Shown: one piece after another, positions 1 to 7,915 of the stretch | Layout of the letters: every line of letters starts with the position of its first letter | Numbering within the stretch: position 1 is the first letter of the stretch | Source: Micromonospora_E sp048060115 | GTDB lineage: Bacteria > Actinomycetota > Actinomycetes > Mycobacteriales > Micromonosporaceae | DNA: 64,000 bases | Assembly (NCBI RefSeq): GCF_048060115.1 | Contig: NZ_JBHMIM010000020.1 | Location: 1-64,000 of the forward strand | Reading direction: 5' to 3' | Position numbers and translations under genes: made by a program | The notes under the pieces: model-generated | What the model was told of the DNA's origin: nothing | The model's input: the letters and a program-made list of their open reading frames with translations, nothing else | The model's database searches: none

Positions 1-723
1 CGAGGCACAGGCCGGGGCCGCGGCTGGCTCGGGCTGCGCCGGGGCCGCGGCTGGCTCGGGCTGCGCCGGGGCGGCGGGTGCTGCCGCCGGCTCGGGCTGC
101 GCCGGCTCGGGCGCGCCACCATTGGCACTGCCGATCAGCGCCAACTCGGCACCGACATCGGCGGTGCCGTCCTCGGCGACCTTGATCTCCAACAGGGTGC
201 CGGCGACCGGTGACGGGATCTCGGTGTCGACCTTGTCGGTGGAGACCTCGAGCAGCGGCTCGTCGACCTCGACCGAGTCACCGACCTGCTTGAGCCAGCG
301 GGTCACCGTACCCTCGGTGACGCTCTCCCCGAGTGCGGGCATCTTGACCGCGGTGGCGTCGCCACTCTGCGCGGCCCCGCCACTCTGCGGCTGCGGCTCT
401 GGCTCTGGCTGCGGCTCAGCCGGCTGCTCCGTCGCGGCCTGCGGCTGTGCGGCGGGCTCCGGCGAGCTGTCCTGCCCGCCCTCGTCCGTGCCGGAGATGA
501 CCGCGAGCTCGCTGCCCACCTCGGCGGTCTCGTCCTCGCTCACCACGATCCGGCTGAGTACGCCAGCGGCGGGTGAGGGGATCTCGGTGTCGACCTTGTC
601 GGTGGAGACCTCAAGCAGCGGCTCGTCGACCTCGACCCGGTCGCCTTCCTGCTTCAACCAGCGGGTGACGGTGCCCTCGGTGACGCTCTCGCCGAGCCGG
701 GGCATGGTGACCGATACCGGCAT
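1..723 (-). CDS. sucB: Dihydrolipoyl acyltransferase E2 (2-oxoglutarate dehydrogenase type), C-terminus outside window
   Basis: E2 subunit of a 2-oxoacid dehydrogenase complex. It transfers the acyl group from E1 to CoA through lipoyl arms and hands the reduced lipoyl groups to E3. Only the first 241 residues lie in the window. Two lipoyl domains are visible, at about residues 1-78 and 125-205, each with the lipoylation motif STDKVDTEIPSP. They are joined and followed by Ala/Pro/Glu linkers. The E3-binding and catalytic acyltransferase domains lie beyond base 1. The start is the ATG at 723-721, preceded by GAGGAG. lpdA (E3) ends 18 bases upstream on the same strand, so the two are probably co-transcribed. 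The double lipoyl domain fits actinobacterial SucB. A pyruvate dehydrogenase E2 cannot be excluded without the missing part. Confidence 0.9.
   Translation of the reverse strand, partial: MPVSVTMPRLGESVTEGTVTRWLKQEGDRVEVDEPLLEVSTDKVDTEIPSPAAGVLSRIVVSEDETAEVGSELAVISGTDEGGQDSSPEPAAQPQAATEQPAEPQPEPEPQPQSGGAAQSGDATAVKMPALGESVTEGTVTRWLKQVGDSVEVDEPLLEVSTDKVDTEIPSPVAGTLLEIKVAEDGTADVGAELALIGSANGGAPEPAQPEPAAAPAAPAQPEPAAAPAQPEPAAAPACAS
12..65. repeat. Two perfect 27-bp tandem units in the E2 linker
   Basis: Bases 12-38 and 39-65 are identical and in frame. On the minus strand they encode a nine-residue Ala/Pro/Glu/Gln unit in the flexible linker after the second lipoyl domain. Further degenerate copies follow to about base 110. 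Such linkers swing the lipoyl arm and vary in length between strains. Confidence 0.8.
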
Positions 724-741
724 ATCTCAAGACTCCTCTAG

Positions 742-2130
742 TCAGGCGTGTGCGTGCAGCGGCTTGCCGGCCAGGGCCAGGTGGGCCTCGCCGAGAGCCT
801 CGCCCTGGGTGGGGTGGGCGTGCACGAGTGGTGCGACGTCGGCCGGGTCGGCCTCCCAGTTGTAGATCAGCTGCGCCTCGCCGATCAGCTCGCCGACCCG
901 GGCGCCCACCAGATGCAGGCCGACGACCGGGCCGTCGACCACCCGGACCAGCTTGACGAAACCGGTGGTCTTGAGGATCTGGCTCTTGCCGTTGCCGCCG
1001 AGGTTGTAGTTGTAGGTCTTGATCTTGTCAGCCCCGTACTGCTCCTTGGCCTTCGCCTCGGTCAGGCCGACCGACGCGAGCTCCGGGTCCGAGTAGGTGA
1101 CCCGGGGGATGCCATTCTCGTCGATGACCGCCGGGTTGAGACCGGCGATCTGCTCGGCGACGAAGATGCCCTGCTGGAACCCGCGGTGCGCCAGCTGAAG
1201 ACCGGGCACGATGTCGCCGACGGCGTAGACGTTGGGCAGGTTGGTGCGCAGCCGCTCGTCGGTCGGCACGAAGCCCCGGTCCATCTTCAGACCCTGCTCG
1301 GCGTACCCGATGTCGGCGGTGACCGGGCCGCGCCCGACGGCGACCAGCAACAGCTCGGCCTCGAGGGTCTCACCGCCGGCGATCGTCACCGCGACGCCGG
1401 ACTCGGTGCGCTCGACCTTCTCGAAGGGCTTGCCGGTCTTGAACGCGATCCCGCGCTTGCGAAACGCCCGCTCCAGGGCCTTCGACGACTCCTCGTCCTC
1501 GGCCGCGACCAGCCGGGGGAGCGCCTCGACGATGGTGACGTCGACGCCGAAGGAGCGCCAGACGCTGGCGAACTCCACGCCGATGACGCCGCCACCGAGC
1601 ACGATCGCGGAGGTGGGGACCCGGTCCAGCTCCAAGGCGTGCTCGCTGGTGAGGATGCGCTCGCCGTCGACCGCCACGCCCGGCAGGCTGCGCGAGTAGG
1701 AGCCAGTGGCCAGGATCACGTTGCGGCCGGTGTACCGGGCGCCGTCGACCTCGACCGTGTCCGGGCCGACCAGCCGACCGGTGCCCGCCACGTAGGTGAT
1801 CTTCGAAGACTTGATCATGCCCTGCAGGCCCTTGTACAGGCGCCCGACCACGCCGTCCTTGTAGCTGTTGACCCCGGCCATGTCGATGCCGACGAGGTCG
1901 GCCTTGACGCCGAACTGTTCGGACTCACGCGTGGTGTCGGCCACCTCGGCGGCGTGCAGCAACGCCTTGGTGGGAATGCAGCCACGGTGCAGGCAGGTGC
2001 CGCCGACCTTGTCCTTCTCGATCAGCGCCACCGACAGCTCGAGTTGCACGGCGCGCAGGGCGGCCGCGTAGCCACCGCTACCGCCGCCGAGGATGACCAC
2101 ATCGAAGGTCCCGCCGTTCGGCTCACTCAC
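742..2130 (-). CDS. lpdA: Dihydrolipoyl dehydrogenase (E3)
   Basis: FAD flavoprotein that reoxidises dihydrolipoyl groups with NAD+ in 2-oxoacid dehydrogenase complexes and possibly the glycine cleavage system; gcvT lies 2.4 kb away. At 462 residues it has the usual family length. It shows the N-terminal FAD motif GGGSGG (residues 15-20), the redox-active disulfide motif GGTCLHRGCIPTK (Cys46 and Cys51), an NAD-binding motif GGGVIG near residue 180, and the C-terminal HAHPTQGE with the active-site His. The start is GTG with a GGGAGTG ribosome site. It is the first gene of the lpdA-sucB pair and is divergent from the 108-residue gene at 2408. The 277-base gap between them must carry both promoters, but I see no clear elements in it. 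Confidence 0.96.
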   Translation of the reverse strand: MSEPNGGTFDVVILGGGSGGYAAALRAVQLELSVALIEKDKVGGTCLHRGCIPTKALLHAAEVADTTRESEQFGVKADLVGIDMAGVNSYKDGVVGRLYKGLQGMIKSSKITYVAGTGRLVGPDTVEVDGARYTGRNVILATGSYSRSLPGVAVDGERILTSEHALELDRVPTSAIVLGGGVIGVEFASVWRSFGVDVTIVEALPRLVAAEDEESSKALERAFRKRGIAFKTGKPFEKVERTESGVAVTIAGGETLEAELLLVAVGRGPVTADIGYAEQGLKMDRGFVPTDERLRTNLPNVYAVGDIVPGLQLAHRGFQQGIFVAEQIAGLNPAVIDENGIPRVTYSDPELASVGLTEAKAKEQYGADKIKTYNYNLGGNGKSQILKTTGFVKLVRVVDGPVVGLHLVGARVGELIGEAQLIYNWEADPADVAPLVHAHPTQGEALGEAHLALAGKPLHAHA

Positions 2131-2407
2131 AGTTCACTCCCAGATCGCGTCGCTGCACAGGAGGGCCGTCCCACACGTCGTCCCATGGAACGGGCAGACT
2201 TACCCCGGCCATCTTGTCACTTGTAGTGTCTGAACGCTCAACGAGGTGCCCAACGACACGTGGCAGCAACGTAGGCTTGCTCTGTTCGTCAATGCACGCG
2301 GGCACCGGTGGCGGGTCCGGTCCGACCGCACCAGCGGCGCCCGACGGCGTGCCGGTGCCTGATCGTCGAGGTGCGGTAGCGCCCGACAGCAGGGGAGGAG
2401 ATCGCCG

Positions 2408-2734
2408 GTGGCGTGGTTTCGTCGGCGCAAGCAGTCGAGTGCGGGGCCGGGTGGTCGGCCAGCGAATCGTGCCGATCTCGCGCATCTTGAGGAGTTCATC
2501 CGGAGTCGTCGGGGAGTGGAAGCCTTCATCGAGCCACGGACCACTGTCACCGAGACGACGGTGATGCTCATCGCCCACGACGGCGAGTGGACCCGGCGCC
2601 GGGTGGACGGACCCGAGACCGCCCGTCGCTTCGCCCACAAGATGGCGATCCCGATCTACGACGTGGCACTCGTCGGCTACCCACAGCGGATGCGTGACTT
2701 CAACGAGCGGCGCAAGCGGGCCGACCGGGGCTGA
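2408..2734 (+). CDS. Conserved small actinobacterial protein, function unknown
   Basis: A 108-residue protein with a GTG start behind a strong GGGGAGGAG ribosome site. The N-terminus is basic (FRRRK). The core contains acidic and aromatic stretches such as TVMLIAHDGEWTRRR and IPIYDVALVGYPQRM. No signal peptide or membrane segment is present. The gene lies alone between the divergent lpdA and the convergent aminopeptidase gene. From memory, similar proteins sit in this spot in related actinomycetes, sometimes labelled oxidoreductase without support. I cannot assign a function. Confidence 0.75.
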   Translation: MAWFRRRKQSSAGPGGRPANRADLAHLEEFIRSRRGVEAFIEPRTTVTETTVMLIAHDGEWTRRRVDGPETARRFAHKMAIPIYDVALVGYPQRMRDFNERRKRADRG

Positions 2735-2814
2735 CCGCCCGCCCGGCGAGTGGTCGCCCCGGGGCATCGGGCGCGACAAGTTCCACGCTGACGCCCCGGG
2801 GCACCGTCGGCGCG

Positions 2815-4407
2815 TCAGCCGTTGGCCGCGATGTCCTCGACCACCTGCACCAGGGTGCGCACCGGCACTCCGGTGCCGCCCTTGCTCCAGTAGCCGTTCG
2901 GCTCACCCGAGTGGTACGCCGGCCCGGCGACGTCGATGTGCGCCCAGGAAACATCGTCGCTGACGAATTCGCGCAGGAACACCCCGCCCTGGAGCATGTG
3001 TCCGGCCCGGTCCATCGACGAGTTCACCTGGCAGATGTCCGCGATGTCGGACTCCATGCCCTTGCGTACGTCGTCCGGCAGTGGCATCGGCCAGGCCGGC
3101 TCGCCCACCGCTTCGCCACCCGCCTGCACCCGCGCGCACAGCTCGCTGCTGCCCATCACCCCGGCCATCCGCTTGCCCAGCGCGACCACCTGTCCGCCGG
3201 TCAGCGTGGACGTCTCCAGCAGGTAGTCACAACCGTCGGCGCAGGCACGGGCCATCGCGTCGCCCAGCACCATCCGGCCCTCGGCGTCGGTGTTGAGCAC
3301 CTCCACCCGCTTGCCGTTGAACATGGTGACCACGTCACCGGGCCGGTAGGCCGTACCCGAGGGCATGTTCTCCGCCATCGGCAGATACGCGGTGACCGCG
3401 ACCGAGGGCTTGAGCGCCGCGATCGCCAGCATCGCCGCGCCCACCGCCGCCGCGCCGGCCATGTCCGACTTCATCTCCCACATGCCCTGCGCCGGCTTGA
3501 TAGAGACCCCGCCGGTGTCGAAGGTGATGCCCTTGCCGACCAGCGCGACCCGGGGCGCGTCCTGCGCGGCGCCGCCCGGCGGAGTGTAGGAGAGCACCAC
3601 CATGCGGGGCGCGGCGGTCGATCCGCCGCCGACCGCCAGGATTCCGCCATAGCCGCCGTCGGCCAACGCCTGCTCGTCGAGCACCTGCACGTCCAGCCCG
3701 GCCGCGCTGGCCGCCGCGCCGACCGACTCGGCGAACGCCGGCGGCCGCAGCTCGTTCGGCGGGGTGTTCACCCAGTCGCGGCACGCCACCACCGCCGCCG
3801 TGACGGCGGCGGCCCGGACCACCTCGGCCTGCGCGGCCGGGTCGGCCGCGTCGGTCACCTGCACCGTGACCGAGGCGACCGGCGCCCGCCGGCCCGGCTG
3901 CGGACGGGTCTTGTAGCCGGCGAACCGGTAGCTGCCCAGCTGCGCGCCCTCCGCCACCGCGCGCAGCGCCGCCGGGCCGTCGGAGTCGTCGGGAATCGGC
4001 AACGCCAGGGCGACCCGGGCGGTGCCGGCGAGCGCCCGGACCGCCGCGCCGGCCGCCCGGCGCAGCGTTTCCGGAGCCGGTGCCGCACCGGCGGGTTCCG
4101 GACCCAGCCCGACCGCGACCAGCAACGGCGGCCCGATGGTGCCGAGCGTCGCCAACTTGATCACCTCACCGGCTGACCCGGTGGCGCCCAGCAGGGCGAG
4201 CGTCTCGGTGAGCCGGCCCTCGAACGCGACGGCGATGCTCTCCGCGCCGCTCGCCAACAGCAGACCGGTCGTTGGGAGCGGGCCGTCCGCCGCAGCCTGG
4301 CCGCCGGCCGGCTGGTCCTGGCTGTGTACGCCGATGACGAGTGCGTCGACGGCCAGTTCGGCGGGATCGGTGTCGACCAGGTCCAGGGTGGTGGTGAATG
4401 ATGTCAC
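2815..4407 (-). CDS. pepA: Leucyl aminopeptidase (M17 family)
   Basis: Cytosolic two-metal aminopeptidase that removes N-terminal residues from peptides. At 530 residues it is typical for M17 enzymes. The C-terminal catalytic domain carries GKGITFDTGG (residues 291-300, first catalytic Lys and metal Asp) and the family signature NTDAEGRMVL (372-381, metal Asp/Glu and catalytic Arg). The N-terminal macro-like domain is Ala-rich. The start is GTG at 4407 with GGAG upstream. It is divergent from gcvT, and the two starts are about 135 bases apart, so the promoters must be close or overlapping. The family is confident. Some bacterial members also act as DNA-binding regulators, which cannot be judged here. 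Confidence 0.95.
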   Translation of the reverse strand: MTSFTTTLDLVDTDPAELAVDALVIGVHSQDQPAGGQAAADGPLPTTGLLLASGAESIAVAFEGRLTETLALLGATGSAGEVIKLATLGTIGPPLLVAVGLGPEPAGAAPAPETLRRAAGAAVRALAGTARVALALPIPDDSDGPAALRAVAEGAQLGSYRFAGYKTRPQPGRRAPVASVTVQVTDAADPAAQAEVVRAAAVTAAVVACRDWVNTPPNELRPPAFAESVGAAASAAGLDVQVLDEQALADGGYGGILAVGGGSTAAPRMVVLSYTPPGGAAQDAPRVALVGKGITFDTGGVSIKPAQGMWEMKSDMAGAAAVGAAMLAIAALKPSVAVTAYLPMAENMPSGTAYRPGDVVTMFNGKRVEVLNTDAEGRMVLGDAMARACADGCDYLLETSTLTGGQVVALGKRMAGVMGSSELCARVQAGGEAVGEPAWPMPLPDDVRKGMESDIADICQVNSSMDRAGHMLQGGVFLREFVSDDVSWAHIDVAGPAYHSGEPNGYWSKGGTGVPVRTLVQVVEDIAANG

Positions 4408-4528
4408 TCGGCGTCTCCGGCGGCTGGGCCGGCCGCTTCGTGAGCGACCGGCGGGTTGGTCTCCGGCGCGACATGATCCGCCGGACAGGGTGGTGCCCGC
4501 CGATGCTAACCACCTGCGGGTCCGCGGG

Positions 4529-4541
4529 TAAGTTGCGACCC
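4529..4541 (+). promoter_or_regulatory. Possible -10 element placing gcvT on a leaderless mRNA
   Basis: TAAGTT at 4529-4534 resembles a TANNNT -10 hexamer and ends 7 bases before the ATG at 4542. Transcription would therefore begin at or next to the start codon. No Shine-Dalgarno sequence is present (GCGACCC precedes ATG), and no strong -35 is visible. This is inference from spacing only. Confidence 0.4.
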
Positions 4542-5669
4542 ATGTCCGAGGTGACCCTGACCGGCAGCGGTCCGCTGCGCCGATCCCCCCTGCACGACCG
4601 GCACGCCGCGCTGGGCGCGAAGTTCGCCGCCTTCGGCGGCTGGGAGATGCCCCTGGAGTACGCTGGCGGCGGCGTACTGCGTGAACACGAGTCGGTACGC
4701 CGTGCGGTCGGTGTGTTCGACGTGTCGCATCTGGGCAAGGCCCGGATCACCGGGCCGGGAGCGGTCGGCTTCGTCAACTCCTGCCTCAGCAACGACCTGG
4801 ACCGGATCGGTGCCGGAGCAGCCCAGTACACCCTGTGCTGTGACGAGGTGACCGGCGGTGTCGTCGACGACATCATCGCGTACCGGCACGCCGACGATCA
4901 CGTCTTCCTGATTCCCAACGCGGCCAACACCACCGAGGTGGTGCGCCGGCTACGCGACGCCGCCCCCGGCGGCGTCACCGTCACTGACGAGCACACCGGG
5001 TACGCCGTCCTGGCCGTGCAGGGGCCGGCCGCCGTGGCGCTGCTCGACGGACTGGGCCTGCCCACCGGGCACCCGTACATGAGTCTCGCCGTCGGCCGGC
5101 TCGGCGGCACCGAGGTCGTCGTCTGCCGGACCGGATATACCGGCGAACACGGCTACGAACTGGTCGTTCCCGCCGACCACGCTGCGCAGGTGTGGGACGC
5201 GCTGTTGGCGGGTCGGGCGCCGGTGGCCGCGCAGGCCTGCGGGTTGGGTGCCCGCGACACCCTGCGGACCGAAATGGGGTACGCGCTGCACGGCCAGGAC
5301 CTGAGCCCGCAGATCACCCCGGTGCAGGCCCGGCTCGGCTGGGCGGTCGGCTGGCGCAAGCCGCAGTTCTGGGGCCGCGCCGCGCTGCTGGCGGAGAAGA
5401 CGGCCGGACCGGCCCGGCTGCTGTGGGGCCTGCGGGCGGTGCAGCGGGCGATTCCCCGGCCGGGCATGCCGGTGCTGCTCGACGATTGCCGGATCGGCGA
5501 GGTGACCAGCGGTACCTTCTCACCGACCCGAAAGGCCGGCATCGGGCTGGCGCTGCTGGACACCGCCGCAGTCACGGCCGAAGGCGTCGAGGTGCAGGTC
5601 GACGTGCGCGGCCGGCTGGCGCCGATGCAGGTGGTGCGCCCGCCGTTCGTGCCGTCGTCGGTGCGCTGA
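4542..5669 (+). CDS. gcvT: Aminomethyltransferase, glycine cleavage T protein
   Basis: T protein of the glycine cleavage system. It moves the aminomethyl carbon from the H-protein lipoyl arm to tetrahydrofolate, releasing ammonia. The ATG at 4542 gives 375 residues, the normal family length, beginning at the conserved LHDRHAALGAKFAAFGGWEMP region. The frame is open 48 codons further upstream, but that part has no family similarity. Conserved GcvT features include VFDVSHLGK, a folate-domain GYTGEHGYE motif and ARDTLRTEMGY. gcvH and gcvP are not in the window, so the system is split. YgfZ-like folate proteins are related, but the full-length match to T protein makes this call firm. Confidence 0.94.
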   Translation: MSEVTLTGSGPLRRSPLHDRHAALGAKFAAFGGWEMPLEYAGGGVLREHESVRRAVGVFDVSHLGKARITGPGAVGFVNSCLSNDLDRIGAGAAQYTLCCDEVTGGVVDDIIAYRHADDHVFLIPNAANTTEVVRRLRDAAPGGVTVTDEHTGYAVLAVQGPAAVALLDGLGLPTGHPYMSLAVGRLGGTEVVVCRTGYTGEHGYELVVPADHAAQVWDALLAGRAPVAAQACGLGARDTLRTEMGYALHGQDLSPQITPVQARLGWAVGWRKPQFWGRAALLAEKTAGPARLLWGLRAVQRAIPRPGMPVLLDDCRIGEVTSGTFSPTRKAGIGLALLDTAAVTAEGVEVQVDVRGRLAPMQVVRPPFVPSSVR

Positions 5670-5722
5670 CGGCACGGTTGGCCACGGTCGGTCCGGGCCA
5701 GGCCTGCCCTGTCTGGTGTCGG

Positions 5723-7033
5723 TCACTGCGTGGCGGGCCTGGCCCGGTCACCGCTGTCCAGCACCGCCTCGGTCCAGCCGCCCTCAGCCATCCGGCCGTC
5801 GTCGAGCAGCGCCCAGTCGACCACGTCGGCGGCGTCCACCACGACCGGGCTGCCGACCCGCACCGTCGGGTCGCTCGCCGCGTCGACCGTGCTGGCTGCC
5901 ACGATCCGGCCCGGGTTCGGCCAGCCGGTGACGCTGGCCCAGACGTACTCACGTCCGTCCGGTGCGGCGAGACCGTACTTGACCAGCAGCTGGCCGCCAC
6001 CTGGTAGCCCGTCGGCGAGGAACCGGGCGCGGATCTCGCCGAGCGACCGGCGGGCGGTCGCGATCGCCTGCGCCATCGCGTCGCTCGACCGCGCGTAGTG
6101 GATCTCCGGCTGCCCGGCCCCGAACAGTTCGCCGCAGACCTGGGCGAAGTACCGACGGGCATCGGCCTCGGCCAGCGGCTGCGGCGGGCCGAGCGTGAGG
6201 AACGAGTCGGCGTCCGGATCGGTCGACGGATCCAGCGCGATGCGCAGCAGCGCGGAGCCCGCAGAATCGTGCCGGTCCTGGTTGCCGTACGCGACTGCGA
6301 TGTCGTGCCCGGTGACCGCCAGTTGGACCGGCAGCTGGACGAACGCCGGCGGGTCCGGATCGCTCAGCGCCTCCGTCCAGATCCGCAGCAGTCGGCGACC
6401 GACGCCCGTCATGATCGCGCCCCAGGCACGGACGTAGCGCGGTGGCACCCGTTGCGCCTGGAGCTCCAGCAGACCGAAGCGACGCAGCCCTTTGGTGGTG
6501 AACCACAGGCCCTCGTCGTCGGGCGAGTAGGGCACCAGAATCCAGTCGACCAGCCGGATCCGGCCGTCGGCGTCGGGCAGCGAGCGCAGCGCGGCCGGCG
6601 GGTCCAGGAACTGCAGCCCGAACAGGTCGATCAGGTCGACGCCGAGCGCGTCGGCCAACGCGGCGCCCACTGCCCGTGCGCCCCACTCGTGTGCCGGCGG
6701 CCAGCCGGGCCGGTAGCTGGCCTGCACCACGACGCACCGTTGCGCGCTGCGCAACCGTGCCAACTGTCCGCCGGTGGCGCCGAACGCGGCCAGCAGGTCC
6801 GGTGGCAACTCGGGCAGCTGATCGATCGGACGGGTCTGCACGGTCAGCAGCGGACTGCCGAGCAACTGTCCGGCCAGGTCACGCACCGGCTGGGACAACC
6901 GGTCACCGAGGCGGTCGAGTGCTTCCCGGGCGGTCGGCACCGGGGCGTCCGGCGGCACGATCGGCACCAGGTAGGTGGCCGTGAGCGACTCCGGCACCGG
7001 GACCGGCAGCAGCAGGTCGTCCGAGCTGGCCAT
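5723..7033 (-). CDS. DUF2314-like C-terminal domain protein, N-terminal half unassigned
   Basis: A 436-residue protein with no signal peptide or membrane segment. The last ~100 residues (GGGQLLVKYGL...EYVWASVTGW...VVDWALLDDGRMAEGG) match the DUF2314 pattern: a VK, a WV-like strand, and a V-DW-D-G-GG tail. The N-terminal ~300 residues are Leu/Pro/Arg-rich with regular strand-helix alternation and no family I recognise. The gene is convergent with gcvT and about 85 bases upstream of the cobS stop. DUF2314 proteins are uncharacterised, some with toxin or immunity links, but nothing here shows that role. Confidence 0.7.
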   Translation of the reverse strand: MASSDDLLLPVPVPESLTATYLVPIVPPDAPVPTAREALDRLGDRLSQPVRDLAGQLLGSPLLTVQTRPIDQLPELPPDLLAAFGATGGQLARLRSAQRCVVVQASYRPGWPPAHEWGARAVGAALADALGVDLIDLFGLQFLDPPAALRSLPDADGRIRLVDWILVPYSPDDEGLWFTTKGLRRFGLLELQAQRVPPRYVRAWGAIMTGVGRRLLRIWTEALSDPDPPAFVQLPVQLAVTGHDIAVAYGNQDRHDSAGSALLRIALDPSTDPDADSFLTLGPPQPLAEADARRYFAQVCGELFGAGQPEIHYARSSDAMAQAIATARRSLGEIRARFLADGLPGGGQLLVKYGLAAPDGREYVWASVTGWPNPGRIVAASTVDAASDPTVRVGSPVVVDAADVVDWALLDDGRMAEGGWTEAVLDSGDRARPATQ

Positions 7034-7117
7034 GGGCGCCCCCGGTCGGGTGAGTCTCGCGTCGGTGATACCTGGCGAGGTGAACGCTACTCCGACCGGC
7101 CGCCGTCCACCGCCGGA

Positions 7118-7915
7118 CTACCCACCGGTCACCAATCCCAGGTAGGCCAGCGTCGTGGTGACCTCGACCCCGCAGCCCAGTACGTCACCGGTCACCCCAC
7201 CGAACCGGCGCACCAGGTGCCGCAGCAGGCCCAGCCACACCAGCGCCGCGACCAGCACCACCAGCGGTCCCTGCCAGGGCCGGCCCGGCACCGCCGCCAC
7301 CGCGACCGCGGCGACGAGCACCGTCCCGGTCAGCGTCGCCAGCCGACCCTGGGTGCCGGCGACCAGGGCGCCGAGCCCGTCCGGGCGGGCAGCCGCAACG
7401 CCACGCCGACAGGCCCAGGTGACCGCGAGTCGACCGGTGCCGGCCGCTGCGGCCACCGTGGCCAGCACCGCCGGCCACGGGCGGTCCGCCGCCACGGCCG
7501 CGACAGCCGCCGTCTGCACCAGCAGCGCCACGACCAGAGCCACCACACCGAACGGGCCGATGTCCGGCCGGCGCATGATCTCCAGAGCGCCGGCCGCGTC
7601 CCGGTGCGAACCCAGCGCGTCGACGGTGTCGGCCAACCCGTCCAGGTGCAGGCCACGGGTCAGCGCTGCGGCCAGGCCGGTCATCACGGCCGCGGCGACC
7701 AGCGCCGGCGTCCCGGCGTACGACAGCGCGAGCAGCGCCCCGGCGAGGCAGCAGCCGAGTCCGGTGCCGACCACCGGGGCGAGTGCCATCGCGACCGCGG
7801 CCACCTGCCGGTCCACCCGGCCGGGCCGCACCGGCAGCACGGTGAACGTGGTGACGGCGAGCCGGATCCCGGCGGTCAGTCGCAGTGCCGGGCCGGCCTG
7901 GCCGGCGTCGGTCAC
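7118..7915 (-). CDS. cobS: Adenosylcobinamide-GDP ribazoletransferase (cobalamin-5'-phosphate synthase)
   Basis: Membrane enzyme joining adenosylcobinamide-GDP to alpha-ribazole (phosphate), the last assembly step of cobalamin. The 265-residue protein is hydrophobic with several predicted helices. It has the family motif LHLDGLADTVDALGSHRD and the downstream segment RRPDIGPFG. The GTG start at 7915 overlaps the stop of the upstream cobU-cobT fusion as GTGA, a classic translational-coupling overlap. The frame stays open further upstream inside the fusion gene but shows no similarity there. It works with the adjacent CobU and CobT activities in nucleotide-loop assembly. No cobalamin riboswitch-sized leader precedes the operon. 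Confidence 0.95.
   Translation of the reverse strand: MTDAGQAGPALRLTAGIRLAVTTFTVLPVRPGRVDRQVAAVAMALAPVVGTGLGCCLAGALLALSYAGTPALVAAAVMTGLAAALTRGLHLDGLADTVDALGSHRDAAGALEIMRRPDIGPFGVVALVVALLVQTAAVAAVAADRPWPAVLATVAAAAGTGRLAVTWACRRGVAAARPDGLGALVAGTQGRLATLTGTVLVAAVAVAAVPGRPWQGPLVVLVAALVWLGLLRHLVRRFGGVTGDVLGCGVEVTTTLAYLGLVTGG

Noticed and set aside
748..2226. Long plus-strand open frame (492 codons) opposite lpdA
   Set aside because: Shadow of lpdA caused by high third-position GC; no homology-like motifs and no ribosome site. Same for the 989-codon frame at 6098-9067 and the 760-codon frame at 19163-21445, apart from their real ends.
4408..4541. Glycine riboswitch before gcvT
   Set aside because: No tandem glycine-aptamer motifs; gcvT appears leaderless or nearly so.
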